NCBI GenBank assembly: GCA_016649795.1
Contig: JAENWZ010000021.1
Location: 1 to 16,346, forward strand
Direction: 5' to 3'
Origin: Proteiniphilum sp.
Lineage (GTDB): Bacteria > Bacteroidota > Bacteroidia > Bacteroidales > Dysgonomonadaceae
DNA length: 16,346 nt
Shown here piece by piece: positions 9,101 to 15,576 of this stretch; position 1 is the stretch's first letter, and each line of letters starts with the position of its first letter. The notes below the pieces were generated by a model. That model saw nothing but the letters and a program-made list of their open reading frames with translations, made no database searches and was not told where the DNA came from. The position numbers and the translations under genes were made by a program.

Positions 9101-9220
9101 GGGAAACACATCTACATCCATCTTTTGGGATGTATAGGTACCGCCCACGATAAGCAGTATAGCACCAAGCATGATGAAGAGCTTGTTATGAAGAGAAAAT
9201 TGAATGATTTTATTTAACAT
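6119..9220 (-). CDS. czcA: Heavy-metal RND efflux pump, CzcA/CusA family
   Basis: This is the inner-membrane proton-driven pump of a tripartite metal exporter. At 1033 residues it is full length. It has an N-terminal membrane helix (about 12-28), a first porter loop (about 35-335), a membrane block (about 336-500), a second porter loop (about 560-865) and a final membrane block (about 866-1020). The HME-type proton-relay helix is GGMAIAIGSLVDDAVIDVEN at 391-410, with D402 and E409 at the conserved acidic positions and extra Asp at 403 and 407. HRIDHMLSGTK at 661-671 resembles the CusA substrate region around its Met623. However, the position of CusA Met672 (YGMT) appears to be Ile731 here, and I see no Met573 equivalent. 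The full Cu/Ag methionine triad is therefore absent, and the metal could be divalent (Zn, Co, Cd, Ni) or otherwise. The symbol is family level. It starts 12 bases after the adaptor gene ends. Confidence 0.93.
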   Translation of the reverse strand: MLNKIIQFSLHNKLFIMLGAILLIVGGTYTSQKMDVDVFPDLTAPTVVVMTDAHGMASEEVERLVTFPIETAVNGATDVRRVRSASMQGFSFVWVEFDWGTDIFKARQIISEKMVTLTGALPGDVMPLLAPQSSVMGEILFIGLQSDSTSLMDLRTMAEWVVKPAILATGGVSQVTIIGGDYKQYQILADPQKMAAYGVTMNELAAVGKTFSTNSSGGVMRDYGNEYVLRGIARTNDPEELGATFVKMAGSKPLVVSDVADVVIGSAVKMGYASQNAAPAVILSISKQPNINTLNVTEKIEANLAELQKTLPPDVTMDTGIFRQADFIEASVNNVGRALIEGALFVVIILFLFLGSFRTTLISVIAIPLSLLGTLIVLYLLGMNINTMTLGGMAIAIGSLVDDAVIDVENVYKRLRQNHRRPKGERQSALVVVFEGSKEIRASILNATFIIMVAFVPLFFLSGMEGRMLKPLGVAYIVSLFMSLIVAMTVTPLLCRMMLSGEDYLDKNVKESWLIRHLSRYYTKTLRWVLNNRKIVLYPTVGLFIVTLVLFFTMGRSFLPEFNEGSLVITTVTKPGVSLEESSRLGNLMEEELLKIPEVTGTARRTGRGELDEHALSSNSSEVDVNFDLKERDRDAFLADVRETLSGIPGLVSSVGQPLGHRIDHMLSGTKANIAIKLFGTDLSYMYLLGNRIESALEGIDGLVDLSVEQQTETPQLQVRANRAMLARYGISIEDFNAFIELAFAGEKLSDIYEGQRSFDLVLRLNEHYTENIEQLKSALIETGYGNSIPLEEVAEIVSVGGPNAVSRENVQRKIVVSANVAGGDLKGVVDEIKKRIESEIELPEGYRIEYGGQFESAEKASRTLLITSLLAISVIFPLLYAEFRNLTLSAIVLVNLPLALIGGVLAVFFTSGIVSIPSIIGFITLFGIATRNGILLISRYQHMQQAHIPLEETVLKGSADRLNPILMTALTAALALIPLVLNGDKPGNEIQSPMAVVVLGGLLTSTLLNIYIVPVVYTLLQKKKRKDEKNSN

Positions 9221-9232
9221 CTTCCTTACCGC

Positions 9233-10738
9233 TTAATGACCGTGACCGTGTGCATCGAGCTGACCTGTGGATTGTGACAGCTTCACCATAATCGCCCCTT
9301 TGCTTACCACCCGTTCCCCGACAGACAGACCCTCCGCAATCTCCGTTCTCAATCCGTCACTTTTACCGATACGGACAGCGCGTTTTTCAAACAACTCAGG
9401 TGTGACCTGCACATAGAGGAAATAGGCTCCCATCTCTTCTATCAACGCTTCGTTGGGTACCGTGATTGCCTCACTACTACCCTGCAACTTGATATACATC
9501 TCCACGAAGCTGCCGGGAAGCAGTCCGGCATTGTTCTGTACCTGAAAGACGACAGGGATGAGGGGGTTACTCAGCTCGGTCGATTTTCCATAAGAGACAA
9601 CCCTCCCTTTCAAATCTTCCAGACTGTAGGTCTGATCACTATGCATCACCTTAATATTAGCGGTAGTGATCGAACCCAGCAGATGAAAATATTTGGGCTG
9701 CAGTTCCGCTCTGATGAGCAGATCACGGTTTTGGGAAACCACCAGCAGCGGTTGCCCCGCTTCTGCAAATTCTCCGTTGCGGACGAACAACTGTTTGACG
9801 AAACCGGTCATCGGGGACCGTATCACCTGGCTTCCGCCGGATGAGATATTTTTCCGGAGATTGGAATAGACCGCCTCCGCATGCTTATAGGCAGCCTCCG
9901 ATTCGAGCAGCTCACTCTCAGAGACGATCCGGTCTTTAGCCAGCTCACTTTTACGATCAAACACAGCCTTTGCCTTGTTATATTCGGCAACAGCCCCGGC
10001 GTATCGCACATCCATATTATTGTCCGCCAGGCCGCCATCCACCATAGAAAAGAGGGACTGGCCTATCTGAACGACGGTGCCGGGAACGATCTCTCTGCCG
10101 GTGAAGAGCACAAGACCACCCGCTTTTGCCACGACAACTTTCTCGTCGCTTTGTGAGGGTTCTATCTGTGCAACGGTTCTTATCGTCTCACCAAATGGTC
10201 CCGTTTTCACCTCTTCGGTGGCGAAACCTACCATCCAGCTCTGTTCTTTCGTGAACAGGACCGCGCTGCCACCTGCATGCGCTTCTTCTTCCGCTGCATG
10301 GTGACCATCCTTCTCGTTATCGTAAACAGTGATACCGGAAACGATTAGTTGCGACACCTCTTCGGGTGTCCGGATGTCGAACTGAAGCCTGCCCGCCCCC
10401 GCCGCAGATGGCTGCAGGGAAATCTGATAAATGCCGTCGCTGACAGGCTCTGCTGACACGCTCACCGTTTTACCATTGTCTTGCAGGAGGCTTACCGTAA
10501 CGCTTCCCTCTCCGAGGGGTTTGAAGTTCTCCAGACGGGTGAAGTGTGCCAGGATGTTACTCTGATGACCGGTGACGAAGGGATCCGCTTCCGCGAAGAG
10601 CTCAAACTCGCTGTTATACGAGGTAATAAGCAGTTTCTCCTCATGAAGCTCCTCTTCCGCCGTGGCATGCGGCTTGTGTGAACATGCAGCCAGACTTATC
10701 GTGATAAATAACAATGAAAAGAATCGATATAATTGCAT
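9233..10738 (-). CDS. Periplasmic adaptor (membrane fusion) lipoprotein of metal RND efflux, CzcB/CusB-like
   Basis: This adaptor links the pump to the outer-membrane channel. At 501 residues it begins with a lipoprotein signal peptide, LAAC with the lipidated Cys at 19, so it should be anchored to a membrane facing the periplasm. An extra beta-rich N-terminal domain (about 40-140) precedes the usual MFP parts: the first barrel/lipoyl half (about 180-235), a helical hairpin (about 245-300), the second lipoyl half with VIRSPMTGFVKQLFVRNGEF at 305-324, a beta-barrel (about 335-420) and the membrane-proximal domain with ITVPNEALIEE at 425-435. Histidines cluster after the lipid anchor (HKPHATAEEELHEE), in the linker (DGHHAAEEEAHAGG, 144-157) and in the tail DAHGHGH (495-501), suggesting metal capture. 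It is the second gene of the operon, preceded by a 152-base gap. Confidence 0.9.
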   Translation of the reverse strand: MQLYRFFSLLFITISLAACSHKPHATAEEELHEEKLLITSYNSEFELFAEADPFVTGHQSNILAHFTRLENFKPLGEGSVTVSLLQDNGKTVSVSAEPVSDGIYQISLQPSAAGAGRLQFDIRTPEEVSQLIVSGITVYDNEKDGHHAAEEEAHAGGSAVLFTKEQSWMVGFATEEVKTGPFGETIRTVAQIEPSQSDEKVVVAKAGGLVLFTGREIVPGTVVQIGQSLFSMVDGGLADNNMDVRYAGAVAEYNKAKAVFDRKSELAKDRIVSESELLESEAAYKHAEAVYSNLRKNISSGGSQVIRSPMTGFVKQLFVRNGEFAEAGQPLLVVSQNRDLLIRAELQPKYFHLLGSITTANIKVMHSDQTYSLEDLKGRVVSYGKSTELSNPLIPVVFQVQNNAGLLPGSFVEMYIKLQGSSEAITVPNEALIEEMGAYFLYVQVTPELFEKRAVRIGKSDGLRTEIAEGLSVGERVVSKGAIMVKLSQSTGQLDAHGHGH

Positions 10739-10890
10739 GGAATGATTTGTTTATTGAAAGTGTAAGTAGTATTACATCTCCCTCTTCGTGGTGATGAAAA
10801 GGATTCGTACCCGGCTAAATGACACCCTTATAACAAAGGTATACATCATGCCTGACAAATAAGATAAGATGTCAAATAGGAATGTGTAAA
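10739..10890 (-). promoter_or_regulatory. Operon-internal gap with a possible second promoter for the adaptor gene
   Basis: This 152-base gap separates the small His-rich gene from the adaptor gene. On the minus strand it contains TACCTTTG (plus-strand positions 10834-10841), an exact -7 consensus, which would give a leader of roughly 88 bases. A TTTG lies only 14 bases upstream of it, so the -33 half is poorly spaced. I see no strong hairpin with a T-tract, so read-through from the leading gene is likely, and no recognisable regulator operator. Confidence 0.35.
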
Positions 10891-11346
10891 TCAACAAACA
10901 GGTGGTGCCCTCAACCCTAATGAGCGGGTTACATACTGGTTATAGGAAGAGAAAATAAAAGGCTTATGCATGAATGGCAGTTCGCCATCATCCCATATCG
11001 TGGTGAAAGAATTGAGATCGTAACAGAAAACAGAAATCAGGGTGGCGAAATCGATGAAGCCGGGGTTTTCTTCATCTTCCGATGAAGAACTATCTCCCGA
11101 TGCAGAACGGATATAGAGTTCATTTAATACACACGTATCTCCCAGTCCGTTATTTCCATGAGCATGACCGCCAATATCTTGAGGAGAATGTTGATTGATG
11201 TGATTGTGACTGATGCTGTTTTCTGAAGAGATGTGGTAACAGATGGTGACGACATCTTCATCGTGATGATGATGAGGTATAACGGTATGCGCCAATAAAG
11301 CAAAATTGGCAAGCAATAAAAAGAGGAATCCGATTACTTTCTTCAT
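10891..11346 (-). CDS. Small exported His/Cys-containing protein leading the metal efflux operon
   Basis: This 151-residue protein starts with a signal peptide or single membrane segment (MKKVIGFLFLLLANFALLAH) followed at once by PHHHHDED (24-31). Further histidines lie at 38, 47, 49, 53, 61, 63 and 127, and cysteines at 36, 72, 108 and 151. The end, TRSLGLRAPPVC, resembles small uncharacterised Bacteroidota proteins found beside CusA/CzcA operons (possibly the DUF6769 type; that assignment is from memory). A plausible job is periplasmic metal binding or sensing, which is inference from composition and position. It is the first gene of the operon, with a good promoter 28 bases upstream, and shares the intergenic region with the divergent peptidase gene. 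A Ser/Asp/Glu-rich stretch near 81-95 may be a flexible linker. Confidence 0.75.
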   Translation of the reverse strand: MKKVIGFLFLLLANFALLAHTVIPHHHHDEDVVTICYHISSENSISHNHINQHSPQDIGGHAHGNNGLGDTCVLNELYIRSASGDSSSSEDEENPGFIDFATLISVFCYDLNSFTTIWDDGELPFMHKPFIFSSYNQYVTRSLGLRAPPVC

Positions 11347-11373
11347 ACTTATCTATCCGTACTAATCACCAAA

Positions 11374-11404
11374 CAAAGATAGATATATTTATCAAATCAA
11401 CAAG
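11374..11404 (-). promoter_or_regulatory. Promoter of the metal efflux operon
   Basis: On the minus strand, CTTG (plus positions 11401-11404) is followed after exactly 19 bases by TATCTTTG (11374-11381), a full match to the Bacteroidota -7 consensus and three of four bases of the -33 element. Transcription would start near 11367, about 20 bases before the first start codon. Confidence 0.65.
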
Positions 11405-11433
11405 ACGCAATGCCTCTCAACTGAAAAAAAATG

Positions 11434-11441
11434 TATCTTTG
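11434..11441 (+). promoter_or_regulatory. Putative -7 element (TATCTTTG) for the dipeptidyl peptidase III gene
   Basis: TATCTTTG matches the -7 consensus exactly and would give a leader of about 20 bases before the start codon at 11468. The bases 19 upstream are TGCC rather than TTTG, so a -33 element is not supported. It lies back to back with the efflux-operon promoter. Confidence 0.5.
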
Positions 11442-11467
11442 TCTGATCAAATAAAAATGCTGAACAA

Positions 11468-13531
11468 ATGAAAAAAGTAATCTACATGCTCACAACCCTT
11501 TTTCTCCTGGGTGCCTGTACAAACGGCAAACAGGCAGACAATCAGCTGTCGGCTGACGACGGCATCGATGCTGCATTCGAATACAAGGTAGATCGGTTCG
11601 CCGACATCGAAATCCTGCGTTATCCCGTGCCGGGATTCAACAACCTGTCTCTCGGGCAGAAAGAGCTGATCTACTACCTGTCGCAGGCAGCCCTTGAAGG
11701 ACGTGATATCCTCTGGGATCAGCACAACCGCTACAATCTTTCCATCCGTCGTGTGTGCGAGGGTGTGTATGAAAATTATATGGGCGATAAGTCGTCCGAA
11801 GAGTGGAAGAACTTCGAGACCTACCTGAAACAGATATGGATGGCGAACGGTATTCACCACCACTACTCGGAAGATAAGATCATGCCGCAATTCTCCCAGG
11901 ATTACTTCGTATCTGTGGTGAAAGGTGTAGATCCGGGAAGGATGCCTTTCCGTGACGGGATGGCTGCCGATGAGACACTGAAAGAGATTCTTCCGGTGAT
12001 GTTCGACCCCGCCGTGATGCCCAAACGGATGAATCAGACACCGGGGGCCGATATCGTGCAGACATCGGCGGTGAACTTCTACGAGGGGGTGACCCAGAAA
12101 GAGGTGGAAGAGTTCTATAAAGCGATGAAAGATCCGGACGACAACAGACCCGTTTCTTACGGACTCAACAGCAAGGTGACGAAAGTGGACGGAGCGGTCA
12201 CCGAACAGGTGTGGAAGCTGGGGGGGATGTATGACAAAGCGATAGAAAGGATCGTGGAGTGGCTCGAAAAAGCGGCGGCAGTCGCTGAAAACGACCACCA
12301 GAAAGAGACGATTCAATCATTGATCGCTTATTACAAAACGGGCGACCTGAATACCTTCGATGACTACTCCGTGAAATGGGTCACCGACACCACCTCACGT
12401 GTAGACTTCATCAACGGCTTCATCGAGACCTACACCGACCCGCTCGGGCTGAAAGGCAGCTGGGAATCGATGGTCAACTTCAAGAGCATTGAAGCATCGA
12501 AACGCACTTCCATCATCAGTGAGAACGCACAGTGGTTCGAAAACAATTCACCCGTCAATGACCGCTTCAAGAAAGAGGAGGTGAAAGGGGTATCGGCCAA
12601 GGTGATCACTGCCGCCATACTTGGAGGCGACTGCTATCCGGCCACACCTATAGGCATCAACCTGCCCAATGCTGACTGGATCCGTAGCGATCATGGCTCC
12701 AAATCGGTGACAATAGATAACATCACCTACGCCTATGCGAAAGCATCCGAAGGAAACGGTTTCAAAGAGGAGTTCATGTGGAGCGATACCGAACGAGAAC
12801 GATCGAAAAAATACGGCACACAGACAGACAATCTCCACACCGACCTACACGAGTGTCTGGGGCACGGCTCCGGCAAGCTGCTCCCGGGGGTAAGCACCGA
12901 TCTGCTCCAGGCCTACGGGTCACCGCTGGAAGAGACACGTGCCGACCTGTTCGCACTCTATTATCTTGCCGATCCCAAGCTGGTGGATCTGGGACTGCTG
13001 CCCGATAACGAAGCCTATAAAGCCGAGTACTACTCCTACATCATGAACGGTGTCATGACGCAGCTCACGCGCATTCAGCCGGGTAAGAACATTGAACAGG
13101 CACATATGCGCAACCGTGCCCTTATCTCCAGATGGGTAATCGAACAGGGAATGGCCGACAGCGTGGTGGTGATGAAACAACGCGACAACAGTACCTATGT
13201 GGTGATCAACGATTACGATAAACTGCGTAATCTTTTCGGTAAACTGCTTGCGGAAGTGCAACGCATCAAATCGGAAGGAGATTTTGAAGCCGGCAAGAAA
13301 CTGGTGGAAACCTACGGAGTGAAGGTAGATGCCGTTCTTCATTCGGAAGTATTATCCCGCTACGAGGCGCTCAACATCGCGCCCTATAAAGGGTTCGTGA
13401 ATCCTGTCTACAAGCTGGTGGCCGATGAGAACGGCAAGGTGACCGATGTAACCATCTCCTATGATGAGAACTATGTGGATCAGCAGTTGCGTTACTCCAG
13501 GCAATACTCGGTACTGCCGCTGAAGAACTGA
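11468..13531 (+). CDS. Dipeptidyl peptidase III (M49 family zinc peptidase), lipoprotein
   Basis: This zinc exopeptidase removes dipeptides from the N-terminus of peptides. The 687-residue protein has the two M49 signatures: HECLGH at 461-466 (HExxGH, with zinc ligands H461 and H466 and catalytic E462) and EETRAD at 488-493 (EExxAD, giving the third zinc ligand). The Cys inside HECLGH is also found in the Bacteroides thetaiotaomicron enzyme. The N-terminus is a lipoprotein signal, LLGAC with Cys17, so this copy is probably membrane anchored in the envelope and acts on imported or periplasmic peptides, unlike the cytosolic eukaryotic enzyme. Such proteins have at times been labelled dihydrofolate reductase in databases; nothing here supports that. 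The stop codon overlaps the folC start by one base. Confidence 0.93.
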   Translation: MKKVIYMLTTLFLLGACTNGKQADNQLSADDGIDAAFEYKVDRFADIEILRYPVPGFNNLSLGQKELIYYLSQAALEGRDILWDQHNRYNLSIRRVCEGVYENYMGDKSSEEWKNFETYLKQIWMANGIHHHYSEDKIMPQFSQDYFVSVVKGVDPGRMPFRDGMAADETLKEILPVMFDPAVMPKRMNQTPGADIVQTSAVNFYEGVTQKEVEEFYKAMKDPDDNRPVSYGLNSKVTKVDGAVTEQVWKLGGMYDKAIERIVEWLEKAAAVAENDHQKETIQSLIAYYKTGDLNTFDDYSVKWVTDTTSRVDFINGFIETYTDPLGLKGSWESMVNFKSIEASKRTSIISENAQWFENNSPVNDRFKKEEVKGVSAKVITAAILGGDCYPATPIGINLPNADWIRSDHGSKSVTIDNITYAYAKASEGNGFKEEFMWSDTERERSKKYGTQTDNLHTDLHECLGHGSGKLLPGVSTDLLQAYGSPLEETRADLFALYYLADPKLVDLGLLPDNEAYKAEYYSYIMNGVMTQLTRIQPGKNIEQAHMRNRALISRWVIEQGMADSVVVMKQRDNSTYVVINDYDKLRNLFGKLLAEVQRIKSEGDFEAGKKLVETYGVKVDAVLHSEVLSRYEALNIAPYKGFVNPVYKLVADENGKVTDVTISYDENYVDQQLRYSRQYSVLPLKN

Positions 13532-14817
13532 TGACCTACGACGAAACACTCGATTACCTCTACCGGCAGATGCCCGAATACCAGCGCATCGGCCATCTGG
13601 CCTACAAGGAAGGGCTCGACAACAGTCTGGCGCTGGATAAAATCTTTGGCCACCCTCATCGCCGCTACAAAACGATCCATGTGGGCGGCACAAACGGGAA
13701 GGGTTCGACCTCCCATCTGCTCGCGGCAATACTGCAGGAAGCGGGTTACAAGGTGGGACTCTATACCTCTCCGCACCTCATCGACTTCCGTGAACGGATC
13801 CGTGTAAACGGAGTGATGATAGAAAAAGCCTATGTGGTTGATTTCGTGGAGAAGTACAGAGAGCAGTTTGAACCGGTGATGCCCTCCTTTTTTGAGTTGA
13901 CCATGGAGATGGCGTTCCTCTGGTTCGCCCAACAGGAGGTGGATATAGCCATTATTGAGGTAGGCCTGGGCGGACGCCTGGACAGCACCAACATCATCTT
14001 ACCCGAACTCAGCATCATCACCAATATCGGATACGATCATATGAAGTTCCTCGGGGATACACTGCCAAAGATTGCGGCCGAAAAGGCGGGTATCATCAAA
14101 CCTGAAACATCTGTCGTGATTGGTGAAGCAGGTGACAGAGAGACTGAAAAGGTTTTTATCGACAAAGCGAAATCGGTCAATGCCCCTATATTGTTTGCAG
14201 AGGAGAGCATGAGTGATCTTACTACAGGGAGAAAAGAATCCGGATGGCTGTTCCATACCCACGAATACCCAAATCTAAAAGGAGAATTAGGTGGATTCGC
14301 GCAGGAGAAGAATGCCCGTACCGTCCTAACTGCTGTTCAGCAACTTCAAAAATTGGAATATAAAATTCCAAATGAGGCTGTCCGCGAAGGTTTCGCCAAT
14401 GTAGTTGCACTGACAGGACTGATGGGGCGTTGGCAGTTGTTGCAATCATTTCCGAAGATCATCTGTGATATTGCGCATAATGCCCACGGAATACATTATG
14501 TTGTGGAACAGTTGCTGTCGGAAAAGTATGACAGACTGCATATTGTTTTCGGGATGGCCAACGATAAAGACCTGAATTCCGTGCTTGCATTGATGCCTGA
14601 GAATGCCATCTACTATTTCACTAAAGCATCTGTAGAGAGAGCATTGAATGAGAAAACACTACAGAAACATGCAGTTGCATACGGTTTGCTGGGTGAGTCT
14701 TTCATTAGCGTAGAGGATGCGGTGAGTGTCGCCAAAGAAAACGCCGGTGAAAACGATCTTGTTTTCATCGGCGGGAGTTCTTTCGTGGTGGCAGATGCAC
14801 TGCCATTGTTCATCTGA
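13531..14817 (+). CDS. folC: Bifunctional folylpolyglutamate synthase / dihydrofolate synthase
   Basis: FolC adds glutamate to dihydropteroate and to reduced folates, an ATP-dependent cytoplasmic ligase step needed to make and retain folate. The 428-residue length is typical. Motifs are the P-loop GGTNGKGS at 52-59, the SPHLIDFRERIRVNG block at 80-94, EVGLGGRLDSTN at 143-154, NIGYDHMKFLGDT at 165-177 with the metal-ligand His170, AAEKAGIIK at 182-190 (K185 is the usual carbamylated Lys position), and the C-terminal FIGGSSFVVADAL. The start codon overlaps the upstream stop as ATGA-type TGATG, so translation is probably coupled to the peptidase gene. The first third is clearly GC-rich and the last third AT-richer. 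Its stop codon directly abuts that of the convergent lipoprotein gene. Confidence 0.96.
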   Translation: MTYDETLDYLYRQMPEYQRIGHLAYKEGLDNSLALDKIFGHPHRRYKTIHVGGTNGKGSTSHLLAAILQEAGYKVGLYTSPHLIDFRERIRVNGVMIEKAYVVDFVEKYREQFEPVMPSFFELTMEMAFLWFAQQEVDIAIIEVGLGGRLDSTNIILPELSIITNIGYDHMKFLGDTLPKIAAEKAGIIKPETSVVIGEAGDRETEKVFIDKAKSVNAPILFAEESMSDLTTGRKESGWLFHTHEYPNLKGELGGFAQEKNARTVLTAVQQLQKLEYKIPNEAVREGFANVVALTGLMGRWQLLQSFPKIICDIAHNAHGIHYVVEQLLSEKYDRLHIVFGMANDKDLNSVLALMPENAIYYFTKASVERALNEKTLQKHAVAYGLLGESFISVEDAVSVAKENAGENDLVFIGGSSFVVADALPLFI

Positions 14818-15285
14818 TTACCAGATCATCACAATTCTGAAATTGTAGGTTACTTTGGCATCTGTATCTTCAATACCATCGGAGGGTTCAATAAAAAATG
14901 TTGCCCTATTGGTTAAGATGCTATATTCATAACCGATGGTTTCGGTAAAAATAAAAAATCCACCATCACCATCATCCAGACGATAACTTTTTAAATAGGG
15001 AAGCTGTACCTGCACTTCATTCACATTCTGTTCACCTAAAAAAACATAGCCGATAACTGCTCCATCTTCATAAATGAAATCGTCGATGTATTCAAGTTGT
15101 TTCACCGCTTCCCACCTTCTGTTCGCAGGACTCCAGCTCCATTCAGAAGCATTCACGGTAAAATTCTCAACGTTCCATGCCGTTTCTACGATATCATCGT
15201 TTTTGTCGCTGCAGGAAGTTGCAAAAAAAGCAATCCCCATTAACAATACTCCCCCAAACAACGAAGTAAACAGTCTCCTTTTCAT
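14818..15285 (-). CDS. Small lipoprotein of unknown function
   Basis: I do not recognise a named family. From the ATG at 15285 the protein is 155 residues, starting MKRRLFTSLFGGVLLMGIAF with a lipobox FATSC and lipidated Cys25. An ATG 11 codons upstream would put a non-typical extension ahead of the signal peptide, so the shorter start is preferred. The residues after the Cys (SDKNDD) are acidic, as in Bacteroidota lipoproteins exported to the cell surface, but this is only suggestive. The mature part is rich in Trp, Tyr and Phe and looks all-beta (NFTVNASEWSWSP, YEDGAVIGYVFLGEQN, QVQLPYLKSY, ending in NFRIVMIW). Its stop codon touches the folC stop with no spacer, and no strong promoter is visible upstream. 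Confidence 0.75.
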   Translation of the reverse strand: MKRRLFTSLFGGVLLMGIAFFATSCSDKNDDIVETAWNVENFTVNASEWSWSPANRRWEAVKQLEYIDDFIYEDGAVIGYVFLGEQNVNEVQVQLPYLKSYRLDDGDGGFFIFTETIGYEYSILTNRATFFIEPSDGIEDTDAKVTYNFRIVMIW

Positions 15286-15391
15286 ATTTGTATATATTAA
15301 TAAATTTGTACGCTCCAATATTAAGACGTGAAAAACACGCCAACGTTTAAATAAAACAATACTAAGAAGGAAAAGTTTTAATCATTGAATG

Positions 15392-15415
15392 AAAAAAGTC
15401 CGTCAGAGACGGACT
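15392..15415 (-). terminator. Minus-strand intrinsic terminator
   Basis: AGTCCGTC (15397-15404) and GACGGACT (15408-15415) form a perfect 8-bp stem with a 3-base loop. Read on the minus strand, the stem is followed by TTTTT (15396 down to 15392), a textbook intrinsic terminator. On the plus strand no T-tract follows. No annotated minus-strand gene ends here: it lies upstream of the lipoprotein gene and thyA is on the other strand. Confidence 0.75.
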
Positions 15416-15490
15416 ACTAAGATTTGTTAAGTGAATATAGTCATGCTAACAGCACCTGATACCTGATTCTCATTTGTACACGAATTCACC
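15392..15490 (-). ncRNA. Candidate small RNA upstream of thyA
   Basis: A minus-strand -7 element TAATTTTG (plus positions 15496-15503) would start a transcript near 15489 that ends at the strong terminator at 15392, about 98 bases with a 3' hairpin and U-tract. The -33 half is weak: the nearest TTTG is 24 bases upstream of the -7. The supposed RNA includes the ATCAGGT tandem repeat. There is no homology support, so this is a hypothesis. Confidence 0.25.
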
Positions 15491-15517
15491 CGATTCAAAA
15501 TTACTTGTCAACTATAA

Positions 15518-15547
15518 CTTGTCCCTGCAAAAAAAGAGTTATTTTTG
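15518..15547 (+). promoter_or_regulatory. Promoter of thyA
   Basis: CTTG at 15518-15521 is followed after 18 bases by TATTTTTG at 15540-15547, an exact -7 match, giving a start near 15554 and a leader of about 23 bases. One ACTTGTC repeat overlaps the -33 half. Confidence 0.55.
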
Positions 15548-15576
15548 TCTAACAACATTAAAGAAATAATTGAGAG

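Larger units (their letters stand above)
15286..15576. other. Intergenic region between the divergent lipoprotein gene and thyA
   Basis: About 290 AT-rich bases with no credible protein gene. It holds a minus-strand terminator hairpin (15392-15415), a perfect tandem repeat ACCTGAT-ACCTGAT (15454-15467), two copies of ACTTGTC (15503-15509 and 15517-15523), a minus-strand TAATTTTG element (15496-15503) and the thyA promoter. The combination could hold a short minus-strand RNA. Confidence 0.6.

Noticed and set aside
11447..12316. 289-codon minus-strand open frame opposite the dipeptidyl peptidase III gene
   Set aside because: It is antisense to a recognised enzyme gene and His/Val/Phe-rich without motifs, so it is a shadow frame.
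11468..13531. Dihydrofolate reductase, tempting because folC and thyA are near
   Set aside because: The length, HECLGH and EETRAD motifs identify an M49 zinc peptidase, and no DHFR fold motif is seen.
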